Positions 32,941 through 43,083 of a stretch of DNA of 64,000 bases are shown here, one piece after another. The stretch covers positions 55,169,477-55,233,476 of the forward strand of contig OY726574.1 of assembly GCA_963383645.1 (NCBI GenBank), read 5' to 3'. Within the stretch, counting starts at the first letter, position 1. The number at the start of each line of letters is the position of its first letter. The position numbers and the translations under genes were made by a program. Origin of the DNA: Muscardinus avellanarius (lineage: Eukaryota; Chordata; Mammalia; Rodentia; Gliridae). Under the pieces are notes generated by a model. That model did not search any database. It was given only the letters and a program-made list of their open reading frames with translations, and was not told the origin of the DNA.

Positions 32941-33009
32941 TTAAAACAGTTATATTAGTGGACATATTCTAATTTTCCAGAAAAACTCTACTTAAAAGCA
33001 GTTTAATCT

Positions 33010-33541
33010 CCTCTAATAGAGGACTAATATCTACAATATACAGACAACTTAAAAAATTACCCTAAGAAAACAAATAACCCAATCAAAAGATGAGAAAGTG
33101 AGCCAGGTATGGTGGAAAATGCTTGTAATCTCAGTACTTGGGAGGCTGAGACAGGAGGATTACAAGTTTTTGAACAGCCTCAGCTACTTAGTGAGGCCCT
33201 CCATAACTTAGTGAGACCCTGTTTCAAAATAAAGAATTAAAAAATAGAGCTGGGGTATAGCTCAGAGGAGAATGCCCCTGGGTTCAATCCCCAGTACTGA
33301 AAAAAATGAAAAAGAAAGAAAAGAAAGAAAAAAGGGCAAGTGAACTAAACAGACACTTCACAAAAGAAGAAATTCAAATGGCCAATAAATATATGAAAAA
33401 ATGTTCTACGTCATTAGCAATCAAAGAGATGCAGATCAGAACTACCTTGAGATCTTACCTAACTCCAATTAGAATGGCAAACTTTAAAAAGCACAAACAA
33501 CAACAAATGCTGGCAAGGCTGTAGAGAAGTGGGAACTCTAC
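33010..33541 (+). mobile_element. L1 ORF2 fragment, split by a SINE
   Basis: AATAGAGGACTAATATCTAC before, and AACAGACACTTCACAAAAGA through AGAGAAGTGGGAACTCTACT after the SINE. 3' truncated. Confidence 0.88.
33100..33335 (+). mobile_element. B1-dID SINE (older type)
   Basis: GAGCCAGGTATGGTGGAAAA start. Right half GGGGTATAGCTCAGAGGAGA. Tail of AAAG/AAAAAG repeats. Confidence 0.92.
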
Positions 33542-33604
33542 TACAAATAAAAATAACTCCATTCTTACGTATATAAATTGGGTGTTGGCATCTAATACAG
33601 GAGC

Positions 33605-33710
33605 CATGGCCAGGCATAGTGGTGCATGCCTGCAATTCCAGGTATTTGTATGTGGCTGGCAGAGATTAAATGCCCAATAAATGTTAGATATTACAATTGT
33701 TATTTTGGGG
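33605..33710 (+). mobile_element. SINE 5' fragment joined to a MIR 3' end
   Basis: 33605-33645 is only the first 40 bp of a B1-dID (GGCCAGGCATAGTGGTGCAT). 33646-33710 reads ATGCCCAATAAATGTTAGAT, the 3' end of a MIR. Confidence 0.55.
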
Positions 33711-33714
33711 AATA

Positions 33715-33925
33715 AATAAAATAAAAATTTATCTTACTCTTCTACCCTCTTCCCAGTCATCCTTTAATCAAAACAAGACCTGACCAAATTCCAATTTGTT
33801 CTGCCTAAGCACATGTTAAAACCTCTTGCTTATTTCTAACTTTGCTATTTATATTTATGGTATAATATTAGAGAAATTGCAAAATTTTCAAGAATTCTCT
33901 TTAGAAAATTGTTCTCCTAATAAAA
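33715..33925 (+). repeat. Left arm of a long inverted repeat
   Basis: Contains CATCCTTTAATCAAAACAAG, AAATTCCAATTTGTTCTGCC, TTATTTCTAACTTTGCTATT and CAAGAATTCTCTTTAGAAAA. Each recurs in reverse complement at 35372-35620. Confidence 0.85.
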
Positions 33926-33949
33926 AAACAAAATAAAATGTCTTCCTAC

Positions 33950-34480
33950 CTTTCCTGGTTCTTATCTGGGACTCACTGTAACAGAAAACAGATTAACAAG
34001 AGAAAACAGACATAGGTTTATCAATATACACATATACACACATGTATTTCATGCATGCATGGGAGATAGGCACAGAATGAGGATCTCTTGAAGAGGTGGC
34101 TGAGGACTCTGGCTTATATAGCATTTCAACAAAGAATAGTAAGTTATAGAGAAGTGTCAAGACAAAGGACAAGGACCTGGAGTTTCATGGGGCAGCATAC
34201 TGCAGGGGAGGAAAATAAGTGAGAAAGTAATGGTAGGTGAAGGCTGGTCACGATGGTTGTTATGTAGATCCTGGGAGTAGGCTCTGACTGACAGCATTGT
34301 CTGTGCTCATCAGCCTTTGTCTTCCTGGTAAAGGGAAAGAGATATACCTTATACACGTATGTCCTACTTTTAGGCTGTAAATAGGGGAGGGCAGGCATCT
34401 TTTCTAGTCACTGATTCTTCTCAGTTGTCTTCAGTTCAAAATAATCACCATACCAAAGTGGCGTATTTTGGCGTGGACTC
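33950..34480 (-). mobile_element. Ancient LTR-type repeat between the inverted arms
   Basis: AACAGATTAACAAGAGAAAA, GGCTGAGGACTCTGGCTTAT, AGGGGAGGGCAGGCATCTTT and TCAGTTCAAAATAATCACCA resemble an old mammalian LTR-type element. Strand and family uncertain. Confidence 0.45.
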
Positions 34481-35371
34481 TTACTGCTGTTTTTCATACA
34501 AAAAGAGCTCCAGAAAAAGCTCTACCAAGAGGTAAAAAAAGTTTCTCAAAGATAAAAATGTTATGAGTATTTATGATTTTCACTCTTAAATTACAAAAAT
34601 AAAAATCTTATAATAAAGATTCTAAATATTTAAAAATGTATCTATAAACATTGAAAAATCTTGAGTCAATTAATGTAACAAAGAGGCATAATAACACTAT
34701 GTTTCACTATATTGAATAATACTATCATGCAGTAAAGAGTAAATGACAATTTAATAGCTAATCTAAGAGTGGAAGAAAATAGGAGAAAGGACTAGAGACA
34801 TATTATTCACCATTTGTATTTACCCAGAGGTAATACTTCTTTAAAGTAGTAATGGATGATTAGATTCAACTCCTGGGTAATATAAATTTGGGCTTTATCT
34901 CTGCATCCTAATTACTCATATCCAATCATTAGGTATAATTGGGAATTTTCTGCACTGCAGGATAGAATATCTGACTGTCCTCACCTGAGGCAAAGTATCA
35001 CATCCACCCCCAAGCTGAAAACTCAGCCCTCATCTTTCCCAGCGCACAGTGGCATGTTTTCTCCTGGTTCATGTTTATGTTCATTTCACGGTATAGTTGT
35101 ATTTAGTTGTAAATTGTGCTGCCAGAAATAAATTATTGTGATGGAAAGAGATCAGTTGATTTAAGATTATGAAGCTGACTTTTAGCTGTAGCTGCTCATG
35201 AGAAAGCCGTGCTAGTATTCTAGCGCTCCCTGTGGGATTCTGTAATGGCTGACTGTCATGCAAAACACGTTGCCATTTGTCATCATAATGTAATAGTGAG
35301 GTACCTTATGGGGATGAGGCTAGGAGAGGCTTTATATGATTACATCATGTGGTGATAGATGTTAACAATTT
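34481..35371. other. No gene or recognised repeat
   Basis: A/T-rich DNA with no coding signal. Confidence 0.5.
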
Positions 35372-35620
35372 GTGCTTATTAGGAGAACAGTTTTCTAAAG
35401 AGAATTCTTGATAAATTTTTGCAATTGCTCTTCTCTAGATGTATATAAATATAGCTAATATTATGTCATAAATATAAGAAACAAAGTTAGAAATAGGCAA
35501 GAGGGGTTTAAGATTTGTCTGCATGGAACAAATTGGAATTTGTGCATATTTGGTAAGCTCTTGTTTTGATTAAAGGATGGCTGGGAAGAATGGAAAAAAG
35601 TAGGGTAAGGAAATATTTAC
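35372..35620 (-). repeat. Right arm of a long inverted repeat
   Basis: Reverse complement of 33715-33925 with small indels: TTAGGAGAACAGTTTTCTAA, GAAACAAAGTTAGAAATAGG, TTGTTTTGATTAAAGGATGG. About 1.45 kb of spacer separates the arms. Confidence 0.85.
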
Positions 35621-35776
35621 TAGAATTATGATCTTTGCCTTTGTGACCTCTGGGCTAAATTATTGAAGGACACTCAAAGATCAGAAGAATATTCCCTAGG
35701 TATTTGAACTGTAGTAATATATAAATAACCTGAGATAGAATTGTTAGGTATCTAGAGCTCTAATGTCTGTATTCTT

Positions 35777-35990
35777 TTTTTTTTTTTTTTCTTTTTGTGG
35801 TACTTCAGATTGAACTCAGAAGCATTCCTCCAAGATATAACCCAGAATTTTTATATTTTATTTTGAAACAAGGTCTTGCTAGGTTTCTGGGAGCTTTGCT
35901 AAATTGCTGAGGCTTGTTTCAAACCTGTAATCCTCCTGTCTCAGCCTCTCATCTACTGAGATTACAGGTATGAGACAACATGACTAGAAA
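35777..35990 (-). mobile_element. B1-dID SINE, old
   Basis: Poly(T) then TGTGGTACTTCAGATTGAAC. Left half is diverged. TGTCTGTATTCTT and TGTCTGCGTTCTT flank it. Confidence 0.9.
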
Positions 35991-38446
35991 TGTGTCTGCG
36001 TTCTTAAAACTCATGTTGCAAAATAAGTAACAGATCTAATAATGCCCCTAAAAATTAACTTTTGGGGCTGGTGAGTTGACAATTTGTGTCCTCTGGAAAG
36101 GAATATGTTAAAGTTAAATTCTTTCTGAGCCCAGTAATTTTGGGGGGTAATCTGACCCAGGAAAATCTCAAAGGCTCTTCTAGAACCTGCTGTTACTTTG
36201 ATAGCTGGAGTCAAATTGTGTGTATATGACCATATGTTCCTTTGTGTGTGTACACATGTGTATTTTACTTGACTCTGTAGGTCAATATCAGCCAACAAAC
36301 TTTTTTACTATATGCTTGCAATATGCTTAGCATCATGAATGATGGCACGGAAGGTCAATAAGACTTGATACATGGATCCTACTCACTAAATACTATAATC
36401 AGGATTTCTACCCAGTCTACCAGACTCTAAATCCTGTTATATATGCTATACCACTGGATAGGCATTTTTCTTGCATTGCTTTATTTAATATTTACAGTAA
36501 GTGGGCACAGAAGTTATTTATAATTTGAACAGAAACCTCCGCCACTTCAAAAGCAGGAACCACATTAGCAATATAAGAAATGAAAAAATATTTTATGAAG
36601 TCAAAGGAACAAGAGGGCAATTCTACTCTGTGCAGGATCTTCCTTACACAGTTATCAAAACATTCTCATTCCTCATTGTATGTATGAGGAAGCAGAGACC
36701 CAGAGGAGGCAGATGACCTTCCTAGGTTTGTACGGATGCTGGGGCAGTACCCACAGCTGTTGCTCGTTTTTATATCTCATGCTTCCTTGCTCTGGGTTGG
36801 GGATTGGAACCTGGCTTTGACAGGCAGGGATTTTATGTGCAAGAGGAGTATACACAGGTACGATAACCGCACAGTTCTTGAGTTGTGATTGGAGAGATGG
36901 TCATCCTGACTCTACAAGGCAACCTTCCTTAGAGGACTTTGCACATTTTAGGTACTTACTATATTTTCGTGGGATGAGTGAAAGATATCGGGGTGATATC
37001 TGATAAGTCGGGTCCTTCCCATCCTCCACATGATCTTGCAGTGCAGACAGGAGGCAGAACTCTGGAGGCGGAGATGTCATCAGGTGCCTAGAGACCAGGC
37101 CTCCTGAGACTACAGATGTCTCAAGAGAATCAGCCTTCCCACGCTTAGTCCCACCCCCCATAATACCAGCTTAAAAGCAGAAGTACTTCTGCCCAGGAGG
37201 AAGGCGACTCAGCCAACTGATCTGGACTACAGGGCGTGACCCTCCGGGAGGGTGGCTTGTGAGTCCCTTCCCCTGACCGGCTGACCTTGCTCCCAACGAC
37301 AAAGGTGCTGAGGTTCCAAGTTCTTTGATTCTCCTCATTAAAAGCAGATTTTCTGATACCTCGCTGGCTGCTTGCCTCCTTTGTCTCCCCAAACCCTTAA
37401 ATCTTTGCAATATCCTAATGCATGTTCTTAAATGAACTTAAGTCTTAAGAGACTTTTGCATGGACCTAAAACACTTGTCTTCAAAGGGAAGACACTGTAT
37501 TATCCCAGTGTTTTTTTGACACATGCTTGGAGATCACTAACTTCACAACTGCTTTCATTAAAGGAGATCTCAGTCCATGAATTACCCATGTTACAGTGGT
37601 CGGTGCAGGTGGGGCTAAGTACCTTTCTGCCATCTGCTTCTGGAGCAGGTAGACGCCATCGCCCACAGTGAACAACTTCACATGGTGGCTCCTTCGTCAT
37701 TTGTGGGCCTCACTGGCTCCTAACAGATGGGCTTTTATGAGCCAGAGTAGAGCTGTTTCTCTTTTTAGAGAGCTTGCCTATCTCCTATTAAATTGCAATT
37801 TCGACTCTGGAAGTACCAGGAAAAGGAACTGCTTGCCATAATCACTAGTTTGAAAAGTTTAAATATCACCCATTGTGTACATGTTGTATTTCAAGATTTT
37901 TTAAAAAGTTCATCTAAAAGGTAAAAAAGAGTAGTGACAACAGTCTTTTCCAAGAAACATCAGGTTTTCCATCGTTAATTAGTTAATACAGTATTGTAAA
38001 GCACTTGGAAAATGAAAAGCACCATGTAATTAAGTGTCATCTTCCTGATCAGCACCAATGGAATTAATCACATTATAAGGTCATAGACGATCTGTTTTGC
38101 TACCCTGGAGAAATGATTTTTCCCCTTTACATTATAGGCATTTTTTTAGAAGAATATGTGGAGAGAAATTACTTTTCTTGGGTTTTTCCCAGTGTTTCTT
38201 GCCTGTGAGCCAAGTGAGATATTTGCAGTTTCTGTGAGCTTTGTAATCTGTAGTTAGGGGATCACAGTGTCTAGGGGGTGGGCTGTCTGGTCTGGAATTA
38301 TACTGAAATGTAAACATACCTCTCTAACCCTGACCTCATCCTCATCTGAGGACTCCACTTCTTGTCTAGGAAAGCTGTTCTCAGATGTCTACTGACCCAT
38401 GAAGATCAGAACCTGATTTGAACCAAACTTTATGTTGTGATTCTTC
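35991..38446. other. Long stretch without genes, two weak old repeats
   Basis: 36660-36735 resembles a MIR core in reverse (GAGGAAGCAGAGACCCAGAG). 36850-37420 has an LTR-like layout (AGCTTAAAAGC, GGTGGCTTGTGAGTCCCTTC, then ATTAAAAGCAG) that I could not confirm. The rest shows nothing recognised. Apparent frames here are short and lack coding character. Confidence 0.45.
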
Positions 38447-38656
38447 TTTTTTTTTTTTTTTTTTTTTTTTTTTTGGTGGTACTGGGATTCCTGGGAACCC
38501 TTCTACCTCCGGGCCACACTCCCAGACCTATTTTACACTTTTTAAAATTTGGAAGCAGGGTTTCTGAAGCCAGTGCGGCTGGCTTCGAACCTGCGTGATC
38601 CTCCTGTCTCTGCCTCCCAAGCGCGGGGATTACAAGCGTGCCCACCACGCCCGCAT
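38447..38656 (-). mobile_element. B1-dID SINE, young hairpin subfamily, long poly(T)
   Basis: About 28 Ts, then GGTGGTACTGGGATTCCTGG. Hairpin GAAGCCAGTGCGGCTGGCTT. ATGTTGTGATTCTT and ATGTTGCAATTCTT flank it as the TSD. Confidence 0.94.
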
Positions 38657-38674
38657 ATGTTGCAATTCTTGTCC

Positions 38675-38931
38675 CTGGTTTTACTCTGCCTTTCAGCTCT
38701 GCTCCTGTTTTTCTTGTAGGACTGTATGTTTGCAGTCAGCACACTCGCTCTCATCTCAGCCATCTTTCCAGGTGTGCAAGCCTCCACTTTCTGGGCTTGT
38801 TTCTTTCCCAGGACCCCAGCGACAGCTTTGGTTTGGGTCTTCCTGCCCCTTGTCACTTTCTGCTTCGTTTTCATGAGCATGTTTGAAGGGGCCTTTGAGC
38901 AACCTGGAAGGAGGCTGTTTTCTTTGAGCAA
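38675..38931 (-). pseudogene. Lys/Arg-rich open frame, possible processed pseudogene
   Basis: About 85 codons open on the minus strand before the frame runs into the SINE at 38447-38656. It is very basic (MKTKQKVTRGRKTQTKA, then KKNRSRAERQSKTRDKN). I do not recognise the protein. No start context, intron or poly(A) proves a gene, and overlapping plus-strand frames are also open here, so it may be a product of composition. Low confidence. Confidence 0.25.
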
Positions 38932-38964
38932 AGAAATACAGAATGAGACTTAATACTTGGGAGA

Positions 38965-39703
38965 ATAATCTTAGTACTTGGGAAGATTGCAGGTTCAAAT
39001 CCAGCCTCAGCAACTCAGCAAAACCCTGTTTCTTAAAAAAATTTTTTTTATTGGTGCATTTTAGTCATACATATTAATGGGGTACAAGATGGTACATGCA
39101 CACATCACTCATTTAGCCCTTCCCCAATTCCCTTCTTCTCCTGTTTGGCTTAGTGATGGACTTTGATATGTTTGTGAATATGCGTCATGCACATCAGGGA
39201 ATTTCCCTCTCCCCTTCTATCACCCCCGATTAGGCCTCCCTGTTTGGTCATCTTTGGTCATCCTTTGTCTACAGGTCCTCCTATGATCCATTTTCTCCCT
39301 AGCTTCCGCATATTAAGGAGAGCATCTGATTTCTTACTTTTTGTGACTGACTAATAACACTTAACATAATGTTCTCCAGTTCATTCATTTCCTTGTAAAT
39401 GAAGTAATTTTGTTCTTCTTTATGGCTGAGTAAAATTCCATTGTGTCTGTGCTGCCGTCTAGCTTTTTTTTTTCCTGCCATCTTCCACTTGTCAGTGCTT
39501 TGTTAAAATTTATGCTGATTTCTTTCTTTTATCAGAATGATGTTTTCGTGGCAATAGAGATTGAGCGTCAGCAGGACGGAAATATGCTGCTCCTTTCGGT
39601 TGCCATCTTCTCGGAAGTCCTTGAGACCCTGTTTCTAAATACATGTAAAATAGGGCTGAAGTATATCTCAGAACACCACTGGGTTCAATGCTCAGTACTG
39701 CCA
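38965..39703 (+). mobile_element. Old B1-dID SINE split by an L1
   Basis: Left half at 38965-39033 (GGTTCAAATCCAGCCTCAGC) and right half at 39637-39703 (TATCTCAGAACACCACTGGG). The L1 at 39034-39625 with its TSD lies between. Confidence 0.9.
39034..39625 (-). mobile_element. Internally deleted L1 with true 5' and 3' ends
   Basis: On the minus strand it starts GGACTTCCGAGAAGATGGCA (the L1 5' terminus, compare 2425) and runs about 170 bp through the 5' UTR. It then joins directly to ACACAATGGAATTTTACTCA in late ORF2, and ends TGCACCAATAAAAAAAATTT. ACCCTGTTTCT at 39023-39033 and 39626-39636 is the TSD, so the shortened form appears to have been inserted as one unit. Confidence 0.85.
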
Positions 39704-40519
39704 AAAATTATCAATATTAACTCATATTAATTGTACAAATTAAAAGGTTTTACTATGACATTTCTTTACATGCATATAATTGTGTTTTAATTGTATCTAC
39801 CTTCCTTACTACTTTTTCTTACTCTCTTCTCTCTTAATTTCTCTCAGTCCCCTTCTTTTTAAACTTTTAGGTCAGATCTAAAAAGAAAAAGAAAAAAGAA
39901 AACACCACCACCACCAACAACAAAACTTCTAATTTCCACGGATGAGGGAAAACGTGTGAATCTTGTCTTTGCGTCTGGCTTATTTTGCTTACCACGGTGA
40001 CATCCAGTTCTATCTACTTCCCTGCTGATAACGTGATTCATTTTTCTCTGAATACCATCCGCTGTGTGTGCGTGACATTTTCTTTGCTCACTCATCCGTT
40101 GGCGGCACCGAGGCTGACTTCATATCTCAGCTACTGTGGACAGTGCTGCAATAAAGATACTCACGTAGGTCTCTCTTTTGTACATGTTGACATTATTTCC
40201 TTCCTATAAATACGCAGGCGCGGGATAGCTGCATCACCTGGTAGCCCTGTGTGAGGGTTTTTGAGGAAACCCCACAGTTTTCCCCTAGCAGCTGTTCTCA
40301 CCAACAGTGTGTAAAGGTTTAAGGGTTCTTCTTCCTCTACATCCTCACTAGCAGTTCTTTTTTTTTTTTTAAATAATAACCATTCTGACTGGGTTGGAAT
40401 AGAATCTTAAGGTAGTTCTGATCTGTATTTTCCTGATGGCTAAATATGTTAACTTTTTAAAATATATTTATTGCCCATTTTACTATTTTGGAGAAATTTC
40501 TGTTTGCCCATTTTTTATT

Positions 40520-40713
40520 GGATTACTTTTTTTTTTTTTTTGTAATACTGGGAATTGAACCCTGGATCATTGTATTTCAGAGCTATACCATAAACCCCTT
40601 TTAATTTTTGTCTTGAAAGAGGGTCTGCCTAAGTCTCCGAGGCTGTCCTCCAACCTGCAATCTCCTTGTTTCAGCCTACCAGGTACCGGGATTATAGGCA
40701 TGTGCCACTGAAA
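40520..40713 (-). mobile_element. B1-dID SINE, old, cut by an LTR insertion
   Basis: TAATACTGGGAATTGAACCC to TGTGCCACTG. The SINE start resumes after the LTR as CCACTACACCCGG (41137-41149). Confidence 0.88.
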
Positions 40714-41143
40714 TGTGGGTGTTTGCCCTTATTAGGGTTCTTGTCCAGTGGATCTCAACGAATAAAGTCCAAGGACTAGTGAAGGGACAGAAATATGAAA
40801 GTTTTATTTAGGGAAAGACAGAGGAAAAGCAGCCCCACTCAAAGGGAGGGAGTGGTGGAAGAGAGTGACCTGGAAGCCCTTGGGGAATGGGCTTTTAAAC
40901 CTTCTTGACGTTTTCTATCTATTCTTTTAGGATGGTCAGAATTGGGTTTTGGGGACCAATGGCTTTTGTACAGTTTCAATCCTTAATTTGAAGGATTCTC
41001 TGTGGCTGCTCAGGGCCTGATTCCCTAGTGCCCATCAACCTCTCACCTTCCTGCTCACCTCCCCCAGCCTCACAGAAAGGGGGCTGCAATGGCTGCCTTA
41101 GTTCCTCCTGTTTCCAGGTCCTCTGCCCTGCCTCACCACTACA
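40714..41143 (-). mobile_element. Solo LTR of an endogenous retrovirus (candidate)
   Basis: About 430 bp inserted inside a SINE. CCACT occurs at both edges (left near 40705, right near 41137) as a probable 5-bp TSD. On the minus strand it reads U3-like sequence, then AAATAAAACTTTCAT (polyadenylation signal) and a U5-like stretch ending ACACCCACA. No gag, pol or env sequence is next to it. Confidence 0.65.
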
Positions 41144-41489
41144 CCCGGATTAACCCGTCCTTTTGATATTAAGTTTTTGAGTTCTCTGTGTATTCTGGAT
41201 ATTGATCCTCTGTCAGATAAACAGCTAGCAGATATTTCTCCCATTCTGTAGACAGTCTCTTCACTCTGTTGATTGCATCCTTTGCTGTGCAGAAGTTTTT
41301 ACTTTGATGCTATCCTACTTTTTAACATTTAAGTTTTTTTTAAAATGTGATACAGTTATCCTACTTGTCAACTCTGGCTTTCATCTCCTGAGTTACTGGA
41401 GTTTTCTTCAGGAAATCATTGTGTTGATATCTTGAAGCGTTGCCTCTATGTTTAAAGAATTATTATTTTTATTTATTTTATTTATTTTT

Positions 41490-42252
41490 TGCTGCAGCAT
41501 CTCATGCAGGCCTTGAGCAAAAGCTCAGCCAGGAGACTTGCAAAAGCCTAAGTCCCCCGTGCATATGAGCATCTCCTTCTTTAAAAAATTATTTTAACGC
41601 CGGGCGCAGTGGCGCACGCTTGTCATCCCCGCGCTTGGGAGGCGGAGACAGGAGGATCGCGCAGGTTCAAAGCCAGCCGCACGCGCTGGCTTAGGAGACC
41701 CTGTTTCCAAATAAAAATATAAAATAGGTCTGGGAGTGTAGCCCGGAGGTAGAAGGGCTTCCAGGAAACCCAGTACCACCAAAAAAATTATTTTAAGATT
41801 ATTTAGATTAATATGTGTAATTGGAATTTTATAAATAAGCATTATAAACTAATGGGCAGCGGCGTATGAGAGACTGAGTCAGCAAAGATCTTTTTTTTTT
41901 TTCCCAAGGATATAGTTTGGGCCAAAGATTAAGCTCAAGCTGACCTTAGTTTGGGCCAACATATAAGATTTAAGTTCAAGCTGACCTTATGATATGAGGC
42001 AAAGCATACTTTCTATGATTTATTAAATGTCTGGCACCCTGTCCTGAAGTCTGTTAAACAGTTTTTCTGTCCTTGAAGTTTTCTGCTTGCATGACTGTGG
42101 TTTTGTCTATCCTGCCAAGAAAGAAGGTATAAAGATTGTAGCAAGTCCTGAGTAAAGTTGGAAAAGCTTGTGTGTCAGGGTCTTCTCTCTCATGACTCTT
42201 CTCTCGCCAACAACACATGACCCCCGACTCCTGCTAGGGCTGGACCCCGACA
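41490..42252 (+). mobile_element. Solo LTR of an endogenous retrovirus (candidate), SINE inside
   Basis: Begins TGCTGCAGCATCTCATGCAG and ends GGGCTGGACCCCGACA, i.e. TG...CA termini. ATTTTT directly before and after fits a 6-bp TSD. GGTATAAAG (TATA-like, about 42127) and GAGTAAAGTT lie late in it. No internal viral genes. Length without the SINE is about 560 bp. Confidence 0.62.
41598..41781 (+). mobile_element. B1-dID SINE, young hairpin subfamily, perfect TSD
   Basis: AAAAAATTATTTTAA at 41583-41597 and 41782-41796. Hairpin arm AAAGCCAGCCGC...GCTGGCTT. Confidence 0.95.
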
Positions 42253-42838
42253 ATTTTTATTTTTTTATTTTTATGTGGATTATATCAAAATTGGCATGCA
42301 TTCAGACTGTGCTTGGTGTCCTCTCCCCCACCCACTTCCCTTCTCCCCTCCCAACAATGAGTGTCCAGGTTGACCATGCCACATTCATACTTTTATACAT
42401 TCAAATGTAGCTCCTCCATTAATCAACCTCAACCTTCTTCCTTTCCTACCCTTCCATTTCAGCTTTGCTGATATTTCCCCTCCATTATCTGGAGTCCTTC
42501 TGGTGTTCCTAATAGTCCCAAGTTTGGGCATATCAGAGAAAACATATGTCCCCTCTCTTTCTGTGCTTGGCTGATCTCACTTAACATACTGTTCTCCAGG
42601 TCTTTCCATCTTCTTGTGAATGACATGATTTTGTTCTTCTTTATAGCTGAGTGGAATTCCATTGTGTGTATTTCCCATAATTTTGCAATCCATTCATCTG
42701 TTGATGGAGACCTGGGTTGGTTCCATATTTTGGCGATTACGAATTGTGCTGCTATGAACATGGGTATGCATATGTTACCGTAGTTCTCTGATTTTGACCC
42801 CTTTGGAAAGATACCCAGGAGAGGTATAACCAGACCAG
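42253..42838 (-). mobile_element. L1 3' end
   Basis: 3' UTR and ORF2 tail: CTTCTTGTGAATGACATGAT, GAGTGGAATTCCATTGTGTG, ATCCATTCATCTGTTGATGG. It stops at GATACCCAGGAGAGGTATAA. Confidence 0.9.
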
Positions 42839-42879
42839 GAACTACTATCTATACAATATAAAAAATAATTTTTTGTCAT

Positions 42880-43083
42880 TTTTTTGTAGTACTGAGGATG
42901 GAACCCAGGGGATTTCTACCTCCAGGCTACACTCCCACACCTATTTTATATTTTATTTGGAAACAGGGTCTCACTAAGGTTATGAGAGCCTCACTAAGTA
43001 GCTGAGGATGGCTTTGAACCTGGATTCTCCTGTCTCTGCCTCCCAAATGCTGGGATTACAAATGTGCACCACCACATTTGGCT
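42880..43083 (-). mobile_element. B1-dID SINE, intermediate subfamily
   Basis: TAGTACTGAGGATGGAACCC to GTGCACCACCACATTTGGC. TTGTCATTTTTT and TTATCATTTTTT flank it. Confidence 0.92.

Larger units (their letters stand above)
39710..41460 (-). mobile_element. Old L1, 3' region and ORF2, in pieces
   Basis: 39710-40519 and 41150-41460 read as minus-strand L1 (AGTGCTGCAATAAAGATACT, CACCAACAGTGTGTAAAGGT, TTTTGAGTTCTCTGTGTATT, TTTGCTGTGCAGAAGTTTTT). A SINE and an LTR separate the pieces. Confidence 0.82.

Noticed and set aside
36850..37420. Endogenous retroviral LTR
   Set aside because: Some LTR-like wording (TTAAAAGC, ATTAAA) but no defined ends or TSD. Left as uncertain and not annotated as an element.
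39510..39704. Open frames across the L1 5' end
   Set aside because: Created by the junction of L1 5' UTR and SINE. No coding meaning.
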